From assembly GCA_964560325.1 (NCBI GenBank), contig CAZLLV010000276.1, positions 1-14,437 of the forward strand: a stretch of DNA of 14,437 nucleotides, written 5' to 3'. A model generated the notes under the pieces. It saw only the letters and a program-made list of their open reading frames with translations. It made no database searches and was not told where the DNA came from. Source of the stretch: CAZLLV01 sp964560325 (GTDB lineage: Bacteria; Acidobacteriota; Thermoanaerobaculia; Multivoradales; DATKCC01). The translations under genes were made by a program, and so were the position numbers. Shown here one piece after another: positions 13,822-14,437 of this stretch (position 1 is its first letter; each line of letters starts with the position of its first letter).

Positions 13822-14437
13822 TCAGAGCGCCCCTTCGATCTCCAGCATCCGGCGCTTCCTCCAGACGCCGCCGCCGTAGCCGGTGAGGGCACCCCCGCTC
13901 CCGATCACCCGGTGGCAGGGCACCAGGATCGCGACCCGGTTGTCCCCCACCGCCCGCGCCACCGCCCGCGACGCCGTCGGTCGACCCATCGCCGCCGCCA
14001 ACTCGCCGTAGGTCACCGTCCCGCCCCACGGAATCCCCAGGAGCCGCTCCCACACCTGCTCCTGCCAGGGCGTCCCCGGCGCCGCCAGCGGCACCGAGAA
14101 ATCCCGCCGCCCCCCCGCGAAGTACTCCCCGAGCTCGCGCTCGAGCGCGGCCAGGACGCCGTTGTCCCCCGGCACCACCGTCCCCCCCGAGCGCTCCTTC
14201 ATCCGCCGGAGCTGCAGCGGCAGCATCCGCCGGTCGGCGAACTCGAGCAGGCAGAGGCCCTCCGCCGTCGCCGCGGCGATCATCGGCCCCAGCGGGGAGA
14301 GGAGCCGCCGGACCACGATCCGCGGCCCGCTTGCCGCCCCCGTCGGCGCCACGCCGGCTAGCCGCCGGAAGGCCTCGTTGAAGCCCGACAGCGATTCGAA
14401 GCCGTGGTCGAAGGCGGCGTCGATCACCTTGTCGCCG
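13822..14437 (-). CDS. AraC-HTH / methylated-DNA--protein-cysteine methyltransferase (Ada-type), 3' part
   Basis: Partial gene; the frame runs past the right edge, so the N-terminus is missing. A GTG at 14427 would give 201 residues but lies inside a domain and is not the real start. Residues numbered from that codon: 1-26 are the last helices of an AraC-type DNA-binding domain (DAAFDHGFESLSGFNEAFRR). Residues about 36-115 are the methyltransferase N-domain, and about 116-201 the catalytic domain with PWQEQVWERL, TYGELAAAMGRP, and the active-site PCHRVIGSGG with acceptor C171. The hinge reads DNRVAILVPCHRV, with Arg in place of the usual Pro after Asn. The protein moves the methyl group from O6-methylguanine to its own Cys, and the HTH implies Ada-like regulation of alkylation repair. 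Whether the Ada zinc domain is present cannot be seen. Confidence 0.93.
   Translation of the reverse strand, partial: GDKVIDAAFDHGFESLSGFNEAFRRLAGVAPTGAASGPRIVVRRLLSPLGPMIAAATAEGLCLLEFADRRMLPLQLRRMKERSGGTVVPGDNGVLAALERELGEYFAGGRRDFSVPLAAPGTPWQEQVWERLLGIPWGGTVTYGELAAAMGRPTASRAVARAVGDNRVAILVPCHRVIGSGGALTGYGGGVWRKRRMLEIEGAL

Noticed and set aside
13749..13892. 48-residue N-terminal extension of the DUF4350-like lipoprotein
   Set aside because: The lipoprotein signal and the GGAGGT site place the start at 13748; the extension would overlap the methyltransferase gene and bury the signal peptide.
1..14437. tRNA/rRNA genes, CRISPR arrays, insertion sequences, attachment sites
   Set aside because: No cloverleaf-like segment, regularly spaced repeat, transposase motif or long terminal repeat was seen; virtually all sequence is accounted for by the ten genes and short gaps.

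Overview
This is a very GC-rich, densely coding bacterial window with ten protein genes (two cut by the window edges), no RNA genes, no insertion sequences and no CRISPR. Several things suggest a diderm bacterium with large intergenic economy: two lipoprotein signal peptides, exported enzymes, four GTG starts, gaps of 0-81 bp, and many promoters placed directly against start codons. The mix of GT-C membrane glycosyltransferases, a membrane-anchored alkaline-phosphatase-superfamily enzyme ending in an LKALGY-type tail, a dockerin-like module and a BTAD regulator fits Acidobacteriota (Thermoanaerobaculia-like). Other GC-rich phyla cannot be excluded from sequence alone.

Region 1 (1-7150) is an envelope-glycosylation-type region. 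Two membrane proteins run leftward (1-318, partial, and 302-1858, overlapping by 17 bp). Three genes run rightward: a PMT-like glycosyltransferase (1884-3545), a secreted SGNH/GDSL hydrolase with a C-terminal dockerin-like calcium-binding pair (3596-4765), and a GT-C glycosyltransferase with a large C-terminal extracytoplasmic domain (4796-7150). The two divergent units start only 25 bp apart and share one nearly symmetric -10 element.

Region 2 (7151-10741, leftward) holds a five-helix membrane protein carrying an alkaline-phosphatase/phosphodiesterase domain, whose stop codon abuts the stop of the preceding convergent gene with no gap. Upstream of it lies a BTAD (SARP-type) transcriptional regulator whose N-terminal NTPase has lost the key Walker residues.

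Region 3 (10742-12776) is the divergent partner of the regulator: an exported lipoprotein M1 aminopeptidase of the leukotriene-A4-hydrolase type. The 64-bp gap between the two genes contains a perfect 18-bp palindrome flanked by a -10 hexamer for each gene, suggesting a regulator-peptidase pair under a shared operator.

Region 4 (12795-14437, leftward) has a DUF4350-like lipoprotein preceded by the 3' part of an AraC-HTH/O6-methylguanine-DNA methyltransferase (Ada-type) gene.

The most interesting patterns are the recurrent leaderless-type promoters (in three genes an in-frame stop lies in or beside the -10 hexamer), the symmetric bidirectional -10, the palindromic operator candidate beside a pseudo-NTPase regulator, and the density of GT-C enzymes around a dockerin-tagged hydrolase.
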